Part shown: one piece after another, positions 7,616 to 13,420 of the stretch
How positions within the stretch are numbered: position 1 is the stretch's first letter
Layout: each line of letters opens with the position of its first letter
DNA from: VHBM01 sp052386635
GTDB lineage: Archaea; Thermoproteota; Nitrososphaeria; Nitrososphaerales; Nitrosopumilaceae
Length of the DNA stretch: 19,945 nt
Direction: 5' to 3'
Assembly (NCBI GenBank): GCA_052386635.1
Contig: JBQTJY010000126.1
Span: forward strand, 1 to 19,945
Made by a program: the position numbers and the translations under genes
Notes under the pieces: generated by a model
Told to the model about the DNA's origin: nothing
Database searches by the model: none
The model's input: only the letters and a program-made list of their open reading frames with translations

Positions 7616-7747
7616 ATGGTACAACTACACGTTTCTAATGAAACAATGCTGCGAATGAAAAAGATAGTAGGAATTGACCATGTAAAAGATGGCGACTATC
7701 TTGTTAACGAAATGATCGATATTTTAGAGAAGAAAAACAGAAAGTAG
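7616..7747 (+). CDS. 43-residue ribbon-helix-helix-like protein
   Basis: A short frame starting MVQLHVSNETMLRMKKIVG and ending DYLVNEMIDILEKKNRK. The order is a short alternating strand (VQLHV), a helix, a glycine-containing turn and a second amphipathic helix, which is the layout of ribbon-helix-helix DNA-binding proteins such as the CopG/Arc type. At 43 residues it would be a minimal member. Evidence for coding is the charged, balanced composition and the TATA box at leaderless distance. It has no partner toxin gene next to it: the neighbours are also small proteins on the same strand. The function as a repressor is inference. Confidence 0.5.
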   Translation: MVQLHVSNETMLRMKKIVGIDHVKDGDYLVNEMIDILEKKNRK

Positions 7748-7808
7748 GTACCTTTAGTTTAATTTTTTGCAAATAAAACTTATCTTTACTTAAAATTATC
7801 ATTGGATT

Positions 7809-8054
7809 ATGCCAGCTGACATCAAAACAATTGAGGAGCTAAGACAAAAGATAACAAATCTTCCTATTGATGATGAAAAATCAAAAAAAATTCTTGAGTT
7901 AATCAGTCAATTTGAAAGCGAGGCAAAAGACAAAATGGATGGAAAGAAACTACGAAAAATTCTGCTTGACGTTGGTGCAATCAACATACGCGCCGGAAGC
8001 TTGTTGCTTGACTATTCTGAAAACTGTGGTCTTCTCTCAAAAATGGTTTTATAA
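7809..8054 (+). CDS. Small hypothetical protein
   Basis: An 81-residue soluble protein. The first 50 residues are mostly charged helix (IEELRQKITNLP, ILELISQFESEAKDKMDGKKLRKIL); the rest is more hydrophobic (VGAINIRAGSLLLDY) with one cysteine near the end. A TATA-like AAAACTTATC lies about 29 bases before the ATG. I do not recognise the family. It sits among other small genes on the plus strand but with its own promoter-like signal, so it need not be cotranscribed with them. Confidence 0.55.
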   Translation: MPADIKTIEELRQKITNLPIDDEKSKKILELISQFESEAKDKMDGKKLRKILLDVGAINIRAGSLLLDYSENCGLLSKMVL

Positions 8055-8095
8055 AATAAATTCAATTTTAAATAGAACAATTCGTATTATCTATT

Positions 8096-8464
8096 ATTAG
8101 CACCAAAAATTATGATGAGTTTTGTGATAAGATACTAAGGCTAGATAAAAAAATCAGATTTGCAGGAATTTATGATGCCCCACGAGTCTATGGTAAGATG
8201 CAGGAAGGATTAACATCCTATCTTAGTCCATTTGAAACCGAGACCTCACTAAATCAGGCATTATACAGATGGAAGGCACGCCTCAGATTTCAGCAAAAAA
8301 TTGGAGCGCCAGTTTTTGCATTAACAAAATATGAAAAAGTTTACCGTGTAACTATGATCTTCGAAGGTGAGAAAATTCTTTGTTTTAGCACAGAAAGCGA
8401 TGTGAACATAATGGACTTGATTGATAATGTAATAAAATTAAGAGATGAAATCCTAAAGCAATAA
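8096..8464 (+). CDS. DUF6659-like small protein with non-canonical start
   Basis: The first ATG is at 8198 and would give 88 residues, but protein-like sequence continues upstream without a stop to 8072: NYDEFCDKILRLDKKIRFAG is in frame and resembles the N-terminus of a protein family abundant in Thaumarchaeota (a K/R-IRFAG motif after a short helix), which I recall as DUF6659. No ATG, GTG or TTG exists in that extension. A TATA-like TTTTAAATA is centred near 8070, about 26 bases before ATT codons at 8093 and 8096, so a leaderless ATT start (122 residues) is the best guess. The C-terminal half (EGEKILCFSTESDVNIMDLI) fits the predicted beta strands of that family. Function unknown. Confidence 0.55.
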   Translation: MSTKNYDEFCDKILRLDKKIRFAGIYDAPRVYGKMQEGLTSYLSPFETETSLNQALYRWKARLRFQQKIGAPVFALTKYEKVYRVTMIFEGEKILCFSTESDVNIMDLIDNVIKLRDEILKQ

Positions 8465-8484
8465 TTCAATAAAAGAAAATTTTG

Positions 8485-8522
8485 GTGGAGGCAGTTAAAA
8501 AGGGGACGGGACCTGCCTCCAC
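8485..8522. other. Perfect 10-bp GC-rich stem-loop
   Basis: GTGGAGGCAG (8485-8494) is exactly complementary to CTGCCTCCAC (8513-8522) around an 18-base purine-rich loop containing GGGGACGGGAC. The element stands out from very AT-rich flanks. It lies 20 bases after the preceding gene and well before the PII promoter. No T-run follows it on the plus strand, so it is not a standard intrinsic terminator. It may be a 3'-end structure, a processing site or part of a small RNA. Confidence 0.6.
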
Positions 8523-8535
8523 TTAATGGTCAAGG

Positions 8536-8547
8536 CACTAACTAGTG
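8536..8547. promoter_or_regulatory. Palindrome upstream of the PII gene
   Basis: CACTA-AC-TAGTG is a perfect 5-bp inverted repeat about 20 bases upstream of a TATA-like CTTATAAAG (8567-8575). The position suits an activator or repressor site, but five base pairs can occur by chance. Confidence 0.3.
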
Positions 8548-8630
8548 ATATTAGTTTGAAATTTTTCTTATAAAGAGTTGCGTAGGAATTATACGCGTCT
8601 CTCTGAAGCGCATAAAGTACAAGAATAATG

Positions 8631-8636
8631 TTTATC
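8631..8636 (+). promoter_or_regulatory. TATA-like box nearest the PII start
   Basis: TTTATC is centred about 27 bases before the ATG at 8661 and favours that start. A stronger TATA sequence, CTTATAAAG at 8567-8575, would give a leader of about 65 bases or serve the upstream ATG at 8628. Confidence 0.35.
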
Positions 8637-8660
8637 TTTGGTATGTTCAGATCCTTTTCC

Positions 8661-8993
8661 ATGTTAAAAGTTGAAGGAATAATCAGGAGCTCAAAACTAT
8701 ACGACGTGCAGGCTGCTCTTGCAAATCTTGGTATCTCTACATTTTCATCTTATGAAGTAAAAATTTCAGGGATTCACAAAGTCCACATGGGATGGAGAAA
8801 CAAAACCAGTGATTTCATACCGAAATCAAAAATTGAGATCTTGTGTAATGACGGCGAACATGAGAGGATAGTAAATGCAATTTTAGAATCTGCAAAGACA
8901 GGCGATAAAGGAGACGGCATAGTTTTTGTTTACCAAGTAGACAAACTGGTAAAAATTAAGACCGGCGAAACTGGAGAATCTGCGCTCAAGTAA
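8661..8993 (+). CDS. Divergent PII nitrogen-regulatory (GlnB/GlnK-like) protein
   Basis: The 110 residues from MLKVEGIIR align end to end with PII proteins, including the EVK before the T-loop, DFIPKSKIEI after it and the C-terminal KTGETGESAL. PII trimers bind ATP/ADP and 2-oxoglutarate and control ammonium transporters and glutamine synthetase. Key positions differ. The T-loop (35-50) is three residues shorter than E. coli GlnB, Gln39 is histidine, and the uridylylated Tyr51 is absent. In the B-loop TGDKGDGI the lysines equivalent to K85 and K90 are gone, and R101/R103 are lysines. An in-frame ATG at 8628 would add 11 residues not seen in the family. No amt gene is adjacent. Confidence 0.82.
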   Translation: MLKVEGIIRSSKLYDVQAALANLGISTFSSYEVKISGIHKVHMGWRNKTSDFIPKSKIEILCNDGEHERIVNAILESAKTGDKGDGIVFVYQVDKLVKIKTGETGESALK

Positions 8994-9037
8994 ATTTTTA
9001 GGTTTAAAATTATATTAGATGGTTATAGAGGCATTAT

Positions 9038-9352
9038 ATGAAAAAGGAGTATGTTGTAAAAAGCATAGACGCAGCACCAGATGGCAAGCCATATGTTCTG
9101 GTATCTTTGATGTCAGCAAAAGAATTAATGGATAATTCCTCACCTGTTTCGCCTTTTGGCTCAAAGGTTATGGGGTTTAGCAACATGAATGACATGGTAA
9201 AGGAGCTAAACAAGATGTTTACAGGAATGGGTGGCATGCCTGGCGGAGTAACAGCGATAAAGCTTGACATGCACGAGTACAAAGAGATGAATCTCTCAGT
9301 TGGAGACAAGGTATACTTGGAGATTACAAAGGCTGAAAATACCGGCATCTAG
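9038..9352 (+). CDS. Conserved-looking small protein of unknown function
   Basis: A 104-residue protein with a beta-rich N-terminus (EYVVKSIDAAPDGKPYVLVSLMSA), a central methionine- and glycine-rich stretch (NDMVKELNKMFTGMGGMPGG, residues 50-69) and a C-terminal strand-turn-strand ending KVYLEITKAENTGI. The phrase about a lysine-valine-leucine-glutamate strand after SVGDKV resembles small oligonucleotide-binding or barrel folds, but I cannot name a family with confidence. There is no signal peptide or membrane segment. The opposite strand is open over nearly the same interval; the codon pattern and protein-like composition favour the plus strand. Confidence 0.6.
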   Translation: MKKEYVVKSIDAAPDGKPYVLVSLMSAKELMDNSSPVSPFGSKVMGFSNMNDMVKELNKMFTGMGGMPGGVTAIKLDMHEYKEMNLSVGDKVYLEITKAENTGI

Positions 9353-9362
9353 AAATTTCTTT

Positions 9363-9370
9363 TTTTATAA
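9363..9370 (+). promoter_or_regulatory. TATA-like box of the 39-residue zinc protein
   Basis: TTTTATAA follows a T-run directly after the previous stop and ends 19 bases before the ATG at 9389. The T-run may also help terminate the upstream transcript. Confidence 0.4.
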
Positions 9371-9388
9371 CCAGCACATCATAAAACC

Positions 9389-9508
9389 ATGGAATACTGC
9401 AACAGATGTCAGAAAAACCATAAAGTACAACATACTCATATAGAATCTGCCCACACACCTCATCTTATTTCAAAGTGTGACTGTTCTTGCCATTTATCAA
9501 AATCCTAG
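9389..9508 (+). CDS. 39-residue putative zinc-binding micro-protein
   Basis: The frame reads MEYCNRCQKNHKVQHTHIES and continues to KCDCSCHLSKS. It has five cysteines and several histidines in 39 residues: CxxC near the start, then CxCxCH near the end. Such density in an AT-rich genome is hard to get by chance and suggests one zinc site formed by the two cysteine clusters. A TATA-like box precedes it at near-leaderless distance. Function is unknown. Confidence 0.5.
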   Translation: MEYCNRCQKNHKVQHTHIESAHTPHLISKCDCSCHLSKS

Positions 9509-9561
9509 AGTGGTAAATTTTCCTTTTATCAAAAATAAACAAGTATTGACTATAATGAATT

Positions 9562-9666
9562 ATGAAGCAAAATCACGAATCATTATACATGACATGCCCA
9601 AAATGTAAGAAATATTTCGGTTTAGGCTCAAAATGTACAAACTGCAAGTACGATTTTTCGAACTAA
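9562..9666 (+). CDS. 34-residue zinc-ribbon micro-protein
   Basis: The frame has the pattern MTCPKCKKYFGLGSKCTNCK with a short tail YDFSN: two CxxC knuckles separated by ten residues, the layout of a minimal rubredoxin-like zinc ribbon. A TATA-like AAAAATAAA is centred about 26 bases upstream of the ATG. It follows the other zinc micro-protein by 53 bases and ends 38 bases before the convergent radical SAM gene. It may bind nucleic acid or a protein partner; nothing more can be said. Confidence 0.55.
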   Translation: MKQNHESLYMTCPKCKKYFGLGSKCTNCKYDFSN

Positions 9667-9704
9667 AGTAGATATTTTTAATCTAATTTTTTTCTTTTTT
9701 GAAA

Positions 9705-10787
9705 CTAGTTTGCCATAGCCTCTGTAATCTCTGGCTTTTTTTGGCTAATCATCTTTGATAGTCCCCTCATGTAGTTTTGTGCAAAGGTAGTAACTGGTTG
9801 TGATGAGTACCAAACACAGCCAAGTACTTCGCAGTCATGACATGTTTTTGCAATCTCCCATTGTGGTGCATCCCAGATTTCTGATACACTTTTTTCAAGC
9901 AATGAATACGAGTTTGCGGGGTTTGTGTATTTCCAGCATGGAACCATTACCGTTCCATTTCCATTGACAAATATTGACTTCCAAACACCACACTCATCAA
10001 AAATTCCTCTTCCATGCTCGATTATTTGCTCAAAATATTGTGGCGGAATCATTACCTGAGGAGATTTGCCTGATTTTATGTGCTCAAGTATACTTTTGCA
10101 GACTTTGATGATTGTTTCTCTTTCTGGAATTAGCCTGTATTGTACATCAGATCTATCCTCAACAAAGGTAAGCGATACTGATGGAACGCCAAGATCTCTT
10201 GCACGTTCAAAGTAGCTTCCGGAAATAAACTCATCAGTATTCCATTTTGTTATTACGGAATTAAAGTAGTGTGGAACGTTGTGTTTTTTTAAAAGCTGAA
10301 GGTTTTCCATTACTCTATGATACATTTGTGGTGAAACACCACGAACCTTGCAATATGATTCCTCAAAGACAGAGTCGATGCTACATGTAATGAACTGAAT
10401 GTATTGTTTCAGTTCATCAAGATCAATTTTGTGTAGCAGCGAACAATTTGTGATTAATGTAATTGGCATCTTTAGTGAGTAAAGATGTTTTATCAGATCC
10501 ATAAAGTCAGGACGGCTTGTTGGCTCACCGCCTTCAACAATGCACCAGATACAATACTTTGAAACCTTCTCAAAGATCTGCTTCCACTGATCTGTTGTTA
10601 GATCATTTTTTCTTGCAATGTTTAGCTGTCCTTCTTTGTCAGCATCACCAAATGGACACATTGGGCAGTAATAGTTACAGTAGTGAGTGAGTGAAAATAC
10701 TGCAATCAGCGGTCGTCTTTTTCCAATTGCTCTATTAACAGACCATTTTCCAACACGGTTGATTGTTCTGATAATGTCTACTGGCAT
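9705..10787 (-). CDS. Radical SAM protein with SPASM-like C-terminus
   Basis: A 360-residue radical SAM enzyme. The cluster motif CNYYCPMC (C37, C41, C44) binds the [4Fe-4S] that cleaves S-adenosylmethionine, and VEGGEPTSRPD at 84-93 is the SAM-binding GGE motif. The C-terminal region has C266, C284 (after the phrase NGNGTVMVPC) and CHDCEVLGC (C316, C319, C324), which looks like a SPASM or twitch domain holding auxiliary iron-sulfur clusters. SPASM enzymes typically modify peptides or proteins, while some relatives act on lipids or alcohols; the substrate here is unknown. It has no cobalamin-binding domain. A TATA-like CTAATATG precedes its ATG at leaderless spacing. A related enzyme is encoded at 14475-15440. 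Confidence 0.8.
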   Translation of the reverse strand: MPVDIIRTINRVGKWSVNRAIGKRRPLIAVFSLTHYCNYYCPMCPFGDADKEGQLNIARKNDLTTDQWKQIFEKVSKYCIWCIVEGGEPTSRPDFMDLIKHLYSLKMPITLITNCSLLHKIDLDELKQYIQFITCSIDSVFEESYCKVRGVSPQMYHRVMENLQLLKKHNVPHYFNSVITKWNTDEFISGSYFERARDLGVPSVSLTFVEDRSDVQYRLIPERETIIKVCKSILEHIKSGKSPQVMIPPQYFEQIIEHGRGIFDECGVWKSIFVNGNGTVMVPCWKYTNPANSYSLLEKSVSEIWDAPQWEIAKTCHDCEVLGCVWYSSQPVTTFAQNYMRGLSKMISQKKPEITEAMAN

Positions 10788-10811
10788 TTTCTTTTAAAAT
10801 CAAGACCAAAT

Positions 10812-10819
10812 CATATTAG
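10812..10819 (-). promoter_or_regulatory. TATA-like box of the first radical SAM gene
   Basis: CTAATATG on the minus strand is centred about 28 bases before the ATG at 10787. Directly upstream on that strand lies TTGC-CTACA-GCAA (10822-10834), a short palindrome suited to a regulator site. Confidence 0.45.
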
Positions 10820-10837
10820 CTTTGCCTACAGCAAGTA

Positions 10838-10868
10838 GTAGAAATTCTACGTATTCCTTTTTAGGAAT
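10838..10868. repeat. Two adjacent perfect small inverted repeats
   Basis: GTAGAA-A-TTCTAC (10838-10850) is a perfect 6-bp palindrome with one central base. Three bases later ATTCCT-TTTT-AGGAAT (10853-10868) is a perfect 6-bp hairpin with a four-base loop. They lie 20-50 bases upstream of the radical SAM TATA box. Confidence 0.5.
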
Positions 10869-10869
10869 T

Positions 10870-10952
10870 TTCACATATTATACCGACTAGGCAAGTAGGA
10901 CGATCTTTTGTGTGAGATTAAGACTTGCACATTATGTGAACCTGCTTGCCTA
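10870..10952. ncRNA. Candidate structured element with crossing inverted repeats
   Basis: Two inverted repeats interleave. TTCACATA (10870-10877) pairs perfectly with TATGTGAA (10933-10940), and TAGGCAAGTAGG (10888-10899) pairs with CCTGCTTGCCTA (10941-10952) with one G-T mismatch. In order A-B-A'-B' they form the arrangement of an H-type pseudoknot if transcribed. A competing hairpin CACAT-T-ATGTG sits at 10928-10938. Paired protein-binding sites in DNA are the alternative. The transcribed strand is not known and no folding energy was calculated. Confidence 0.35.
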
Positions 10953-11055
10953 CTAAAACAACTTTCGTTAAATTAGAATTAAAAAAGATTCCCACTCCTT
11001 TGTACTTTGATTAAGATTTTGTAGGATTTTTTTAAGGATGAAAGCTTCGTGGTGG

Positions 11056-11063
11056 TTAAATAC
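11056..11063 (+). promoter_or_regulatory. TATA-like box of the zinc-finger micro-gene
   Basis: TTAAATAC is centred about 26 bases before the ATG at 11086, ideal leaderless spacing, and supports the 40-residue frame as a gene. Confidence 0.5.
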
Positions 11064-11085
11064 AAAAATTGTATAATATTATTTG

Positions 11086-11208
11086 ATGACCACAACAGCA
11101 TGGAAATGTTATAGATGCGAACTTATCTTCAAAGAGGAAGACCATGCTGAAATACACAAAAAAATATCAAATCATCCATCTCAGAAAATAAAAATCGCAA
11201 TGGCATAA
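11086..11208 (+). CDS. 40-residue C2H2 zinc-finger protein
   Basis: The frame contains one textbook C2H2 zinc finger: CYRC, twelve residues, H, five residues, H (C8, C11, H24, H30), with the hydrophobic phenylalanine at the usual inner position. The tail is basic (SQKIKIAMA). The gene is convergent with the anchored protein that ends 7 bases later. Archaeal single-finger proteins of this size are known as small DNA- or protein-binding factors, but this one cannot be assigned to a target. Confidence 0.6.
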   Translation: MTTTAWKCYRCELIFKEEDHAEIHKKISNHPSQKIKIAMA

Positions 11209-11215
11209 ACTAGTT

Positions 11216-12028
11216 TTATGCTTCAAAATCAAATTTTATCTGGTTTGTTAAACTTCCATGCTCTCCATTTAGCGTATACTCGCCATCATCATTCCAGCCA
11301 GCACCTGCTGCAATCAAAAGCGTTGAAAACTTGCCGTTACTTTTTATTTTAACACTTTCAGACCAGACTAGCTTTCCATCAGAATTTTGAATTGACAACT
11401 TGATTTCATTTCCAGCTGATGTCTCAGAGGTTCCAGAAATCGAAATAATATCACCTTTGTTGTAGGAACGCTGATCTGTAGATATTGAAAGTCCTGTAAT
11501 CTTTGGCGTTATACTAATTGGACTAGAGAAATCACCAAAATCAGATTGAGTTGCTGCCACACCTATTGCTATTATTGCTACAACTACTGGTGCTGCAATA
11601 AACAGAATTTTTTTTGATGGCATAATGCCAGTTGGTTTCCATTCTCTTTGTTTTGTAAATAGTTGTGGTTGGCGCTGACTTTTTTGCAGCAATGGTTTTT
11701 TACTGTCGGATTTAACTTCGGCCAACTTTGTTTGTTCTGTATTTTGAGCTGTAGACTCTTGGGTTTGTGGAGTTAAGGATTCCTTTGTGGGTTCTGGCAT
11801 CCTAGGTTTCTTAAATGATAACTCTTGAAATGATTTCATAAAATCTCTTTTTTTCTCTTTTGGCTCTTCTTTTAGATATCGTGAGGCTAGAGATTCGACA
11901 TACTTTCTGTCTGGCAGTGTTATGATCTTGGTTTTTTCAAAATCATCCTTGATCTGGTTGAGTCGTTGTAAATCTCCTCTATTTGACTTGCTAAGCTCCT
12001 CAATATCTTTTAGAATATAATCTGCCAT
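11216..12028 (-). CDS. Membrane-anchored protein with extracellular beta domain
   Basis: A 270-residue protein in three parts. Residues 1-135 are charged, soluble and partly coiled (ADYILKDIEELSKSNRGDLQRL, then a proline- and glutamine-rich linker). One hydrophobic segment, about 139-159 (KKILFIAAPVVVAIIAIGVAA), spans the membrane. Residues 170-270 form a probable Ig-like or filamin-like sandwich (SISTDQRSYNKGDIISISGTSETSAGNEIKLSI), a pattern common in thaumarchaeal surface proteins. The N-terminus is therefore cytoplasmic and the sandwich outside. No family name is recognised. A 13-base palindrome lies between its TATA-like box and its start, hinting at repression. Confidence 0.6.
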   Translation of the reverse strand: MADYILKDIEELSKSNRGDLQRLNQIKDDFEKTKIITLPDRKYVESLASRYLKEEPKEKKRDFMKSFQELSFKKPRMPEPTKESLTPQTQESTAQNTEQTKLAEVKSDSKKPLLQKSQRQPQLFTKQREWKPTGIMPSKKILFIAAPVVVAIIAIGVAATQSDFGDFSSPISITPKITGLSISTDQRSYNKGDIISISGTSETSAGNEIKLSIQNSDGKLVWSESVKIKSNGKFSTLLIAAGAGWNDDGEYTLNGEHGSLTNQIKFDFEA

Positions 12029-12038
12029 TTCCTCATAT

Positions 12039-12057
12039 CACATTAAATGTGTATTTT
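12039..12057 (-). promoter_or_regulatory. Promoter and palindrome of the anchored-protein gene
   Basis: AAAATAC on the minus strand (12051-12057) is about 26 bases before the ATG at 12028. Touching it is CACATT-A-AATGTG (12039-12051), a perfect 6-bp palindrome placed just downstream of the TATA box, where a bound protein would block initiation. Confidence 0.4.
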
Positions 12058-12129
12058 CTTTGTAAGATTAAAAGTTCTTAAAGATTAGGTATGTCTTATT
12101 TGATCAAATTTTGAGGATGCCAAATTGTT

Positions 12130-12756
12130 TTATTTTGTTTTGAATGTGATTTCTTCTCCCCAACCTATTGGTACTGTAACTGAGATAACATCAGGCTTTT
12201 TTTGTACGTATTTTGCATATTTTTTCATATCATCATTATCCAGAATGTTATCTGCTGCTATTATTCCGCCTTTTTTTACCATGGGAAGACATGTTTCAAA
12301 ATACTCGATGCTATTTTCCTTATCTGCATCAATAAACACAAAATCAAGCAAGTCTTGACTTTTTTCAAATTTTTTGGATAAATCAGATAGAACATCCAGT
12401 GCTATTCCTTCTTTGATATCAATTATTTCTGAAACCCCGGCCTCGTGAAAATTCTTCTTGGCTATCTGTATTTTGTATTTGCTCTGCTCAATCGTAGTTA
12501 TGGAGTTTTGTCTTTCTGATTTTTTTGTATTGTAGATAACTACATCTGCAAACCATAGCGTTGAATAACCTGTTGATAGTCCGATTTCAAGAATCTTTTT
12601 TGCCTTTGCTGCCTTTAGTAGTATGTTATAGAACATTGCTGTCTCTTTTGTTATAGCAAGCATTCTTTTTTCATGTGCGATTTTGTCTTTGTGTTTATTT
12701 TCGTAATCGGCTTGTTTTTGCAGTCGTAAAATAATTTGTTCTATTTTTTGTTCCAA
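12130..12756 (-). CDS. SAM-dependent O-methyltransferase (family 3, COMT-like)
   Basis: A 208-residue class I methyltransferase of the small-molecule O-methyltransferase type. Motif I ILEIGLSTGYSTLWFA (about 55-70) binds SAM, TIEQ near 88-91 holds the acidic ribose ligand, and FVFIDADKENSIEYFE (about 138-153) contains the DAD-K metal/substrate motif of the catechol and caffeoyl-CoA methyltransferase group. AADNIL near 168 is the second conserved metal position. Such enzymes act on catechol-like substrates; the archaeal substrate is unknown. The start is TTG, because an AT-rich TATA-like stretch (12764-12778) lies just upstream and the next ATG would delete a conserved helix. Confidence 0.82.
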   Translation of the reverse strand: MEQKIEQIILRLQKQADYENKHKDKIAHEKRMLAITKETAMFYNILLKAAKAKKILEIGLSTGYSTLWFADVVIYNTKKSERQNSITTIEQSKYKIQIAKKNFHEAGVSEIIDIKEGIALDVLSDLSKKFEKSQDLLDFVFIDADKENSIEYFETCLPMVKKGGIIAADNILDNDDMKKYAKYVQKKPDVISVTVPIGWGEEITFKTK

Positions 12757-12861
12757 TATTGTTTATTATTTTATTTGATTTAATTAAAAATCATTCAAGC
12801 CCGAGCTGTTAATATAATGGTACCATCTATTCGAAAAGGTGGAATGCGCTTTCTACACGAG

Positions 12862-12869
12862 TATAAAAG
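12862..12869 (+). promoter_or_regulatory. TATA box of the 100-residue gene
   Basis: TATAAAAG is a consensus archaeal TATA box about 32 bases before the ATG at 12898. It is the best-matching TATA sequence in the window. Confidence 0.55.
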
Positions 12870-12897
12870 CGTGCAATGCTAGTATTTTGCATGTGCT

Positions 12898-13200
12898 ATG
12901 ATGAATAAGAGACATCCTCAAGTACCTGAAACCCTTTCTTCGTGGGCTCAAGATGAATATAGTAAATGGCTTTACTGGAAAGAGGAAGGCAATCAACCAG
13001 CTCATGATGAAAATATTGAAGATGAGCTTCATCGAACTTTATACGACAAGGAATTTCGCAAAGTAGCACTTGATACCTGGAGTAGAAGACAGTATCTTGA
13101 TTTTAGAAAAAAAATAATGGAGACGACCTTTAAAACACCATACTATGCCGAAGTCATTAACTGGCTGGCACGATGGAACGCCTTGTTTGAATATAGATAA
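12898..13200 (+). CDS. Hypothetical tryptophan-rich acidic protein
   Basis: A 100-residue soluble protein with six tryptophans and many charged residues (SSWAQDEYSKWLYWKEEG, TWSRRQYLDFRKKIM, NWLARWNALFEYR). It is predicted largely helical and has no cysteine, signal or membrane segment. Tandem ATG codons open the frame; either may be used. A strong TATA box precedes it. I do not recognise the family. It stands alone between a divergent methyltransferase and the region of the 23-residue peptide. Confidence 0.6.
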   Translation: MMNKRHPQVPETLSSWAQDEYSKWLYWKEEGNQPAHDENIEDELHRTLYDKEFRKVALDTWSRRQYLDFRKKIMETTFKTPYYAEVINWLARWNALFEYR

Positions 13201-13276
13201 AATCTGAATTCAAATTACTTTTAGGATGATTGTGTACTGTTCGTATATAGTTAGTAAAATACAGCAAAGTAACAGC

Positions 13277-13284
13277 TTATTATC
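13277..13284 (+). promoter_or_regulatory. TATA-like box before the 23-residue frame
   Basis: TTATTATC lies about 41 bases before the ATG at 13322, giving a predicted leader near 16 bases that would include the purine run GGGAG. Confidence 0.35.
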
Positions 13285-13321
13285 AAATTTGAAGACTAGC
13301 CGCTAATCTAGGGAGACAAAT

Positions 13322-13393
13322 ATGCTTGATTATATCAAAGCCATCATAGGCGGTATTAATAGAATAATAGGATTTTTCAATAGTTTCATCTGA
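13322..13393 (+). CDS. Candidate 23-residue amphipathic peptide
   Basis: ATG to TGA encodes MLDYIKAIIGGINRIIGFFN plus SFI. Isoleucine, phenylalanine and leucine fall on one face of a helix and Asp, Lys, Asn and Arg on the other, like small membrane-active peptides. AGGGAG ends six bases before the ATG, a plausible ribosome site, although it fits the archaeal anti-SD sequence only partly. A short frame can arise by chance, and no homologue is recognised. The next gene starts 28 bases later behind its own TATA-like box. Confidence 0.35.
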   Translation: MLDYIKAIIGGINRIIGFFNSFI

Positions 13394-13401
13394 TTTTATA
13401 G
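13394..13401 (+). promoter_or_regulatory. TATA-like box of the secreted coiled-coil gene
   Basis: TTTTATAG is centred about 24 bases before the TTG at 13421 and argues for that codon, or for a leader of about 55 bases if GTG at 13478 is used. Confidence 0.4.
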
Positions 13402-13420
13402 CTAGATAAAAAAAGTACAG

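Larger units (their letters stand above)
10788..11085. other. Gene-free interval rich in inverted repeats
   Basis: About 300 bases between divergent genes without a convincing open frame. Its right half (10955-11050) is plain AT-rich sequence with a T-run at 11030-11036 in which I see nothing. The left half holds the promoter of the radical SAM gene and five inverted repeats between 10822 and 10952, listed separately. Confidence 0.6.

Noticed and set aside
8485..8522. Hairpin as intrinsic terminator
   Set aside because: No T-run follows on the plus strand and the loop is long; archaeal termination usually needs only T-runs.
9034..9348. Open frame of 104 codons on the minus strand opposite the gene at 9038
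   Set aside because: It mirrors the plus-strand gene almost exactly, a known antisense effect; composition and start context favour the plus strand.
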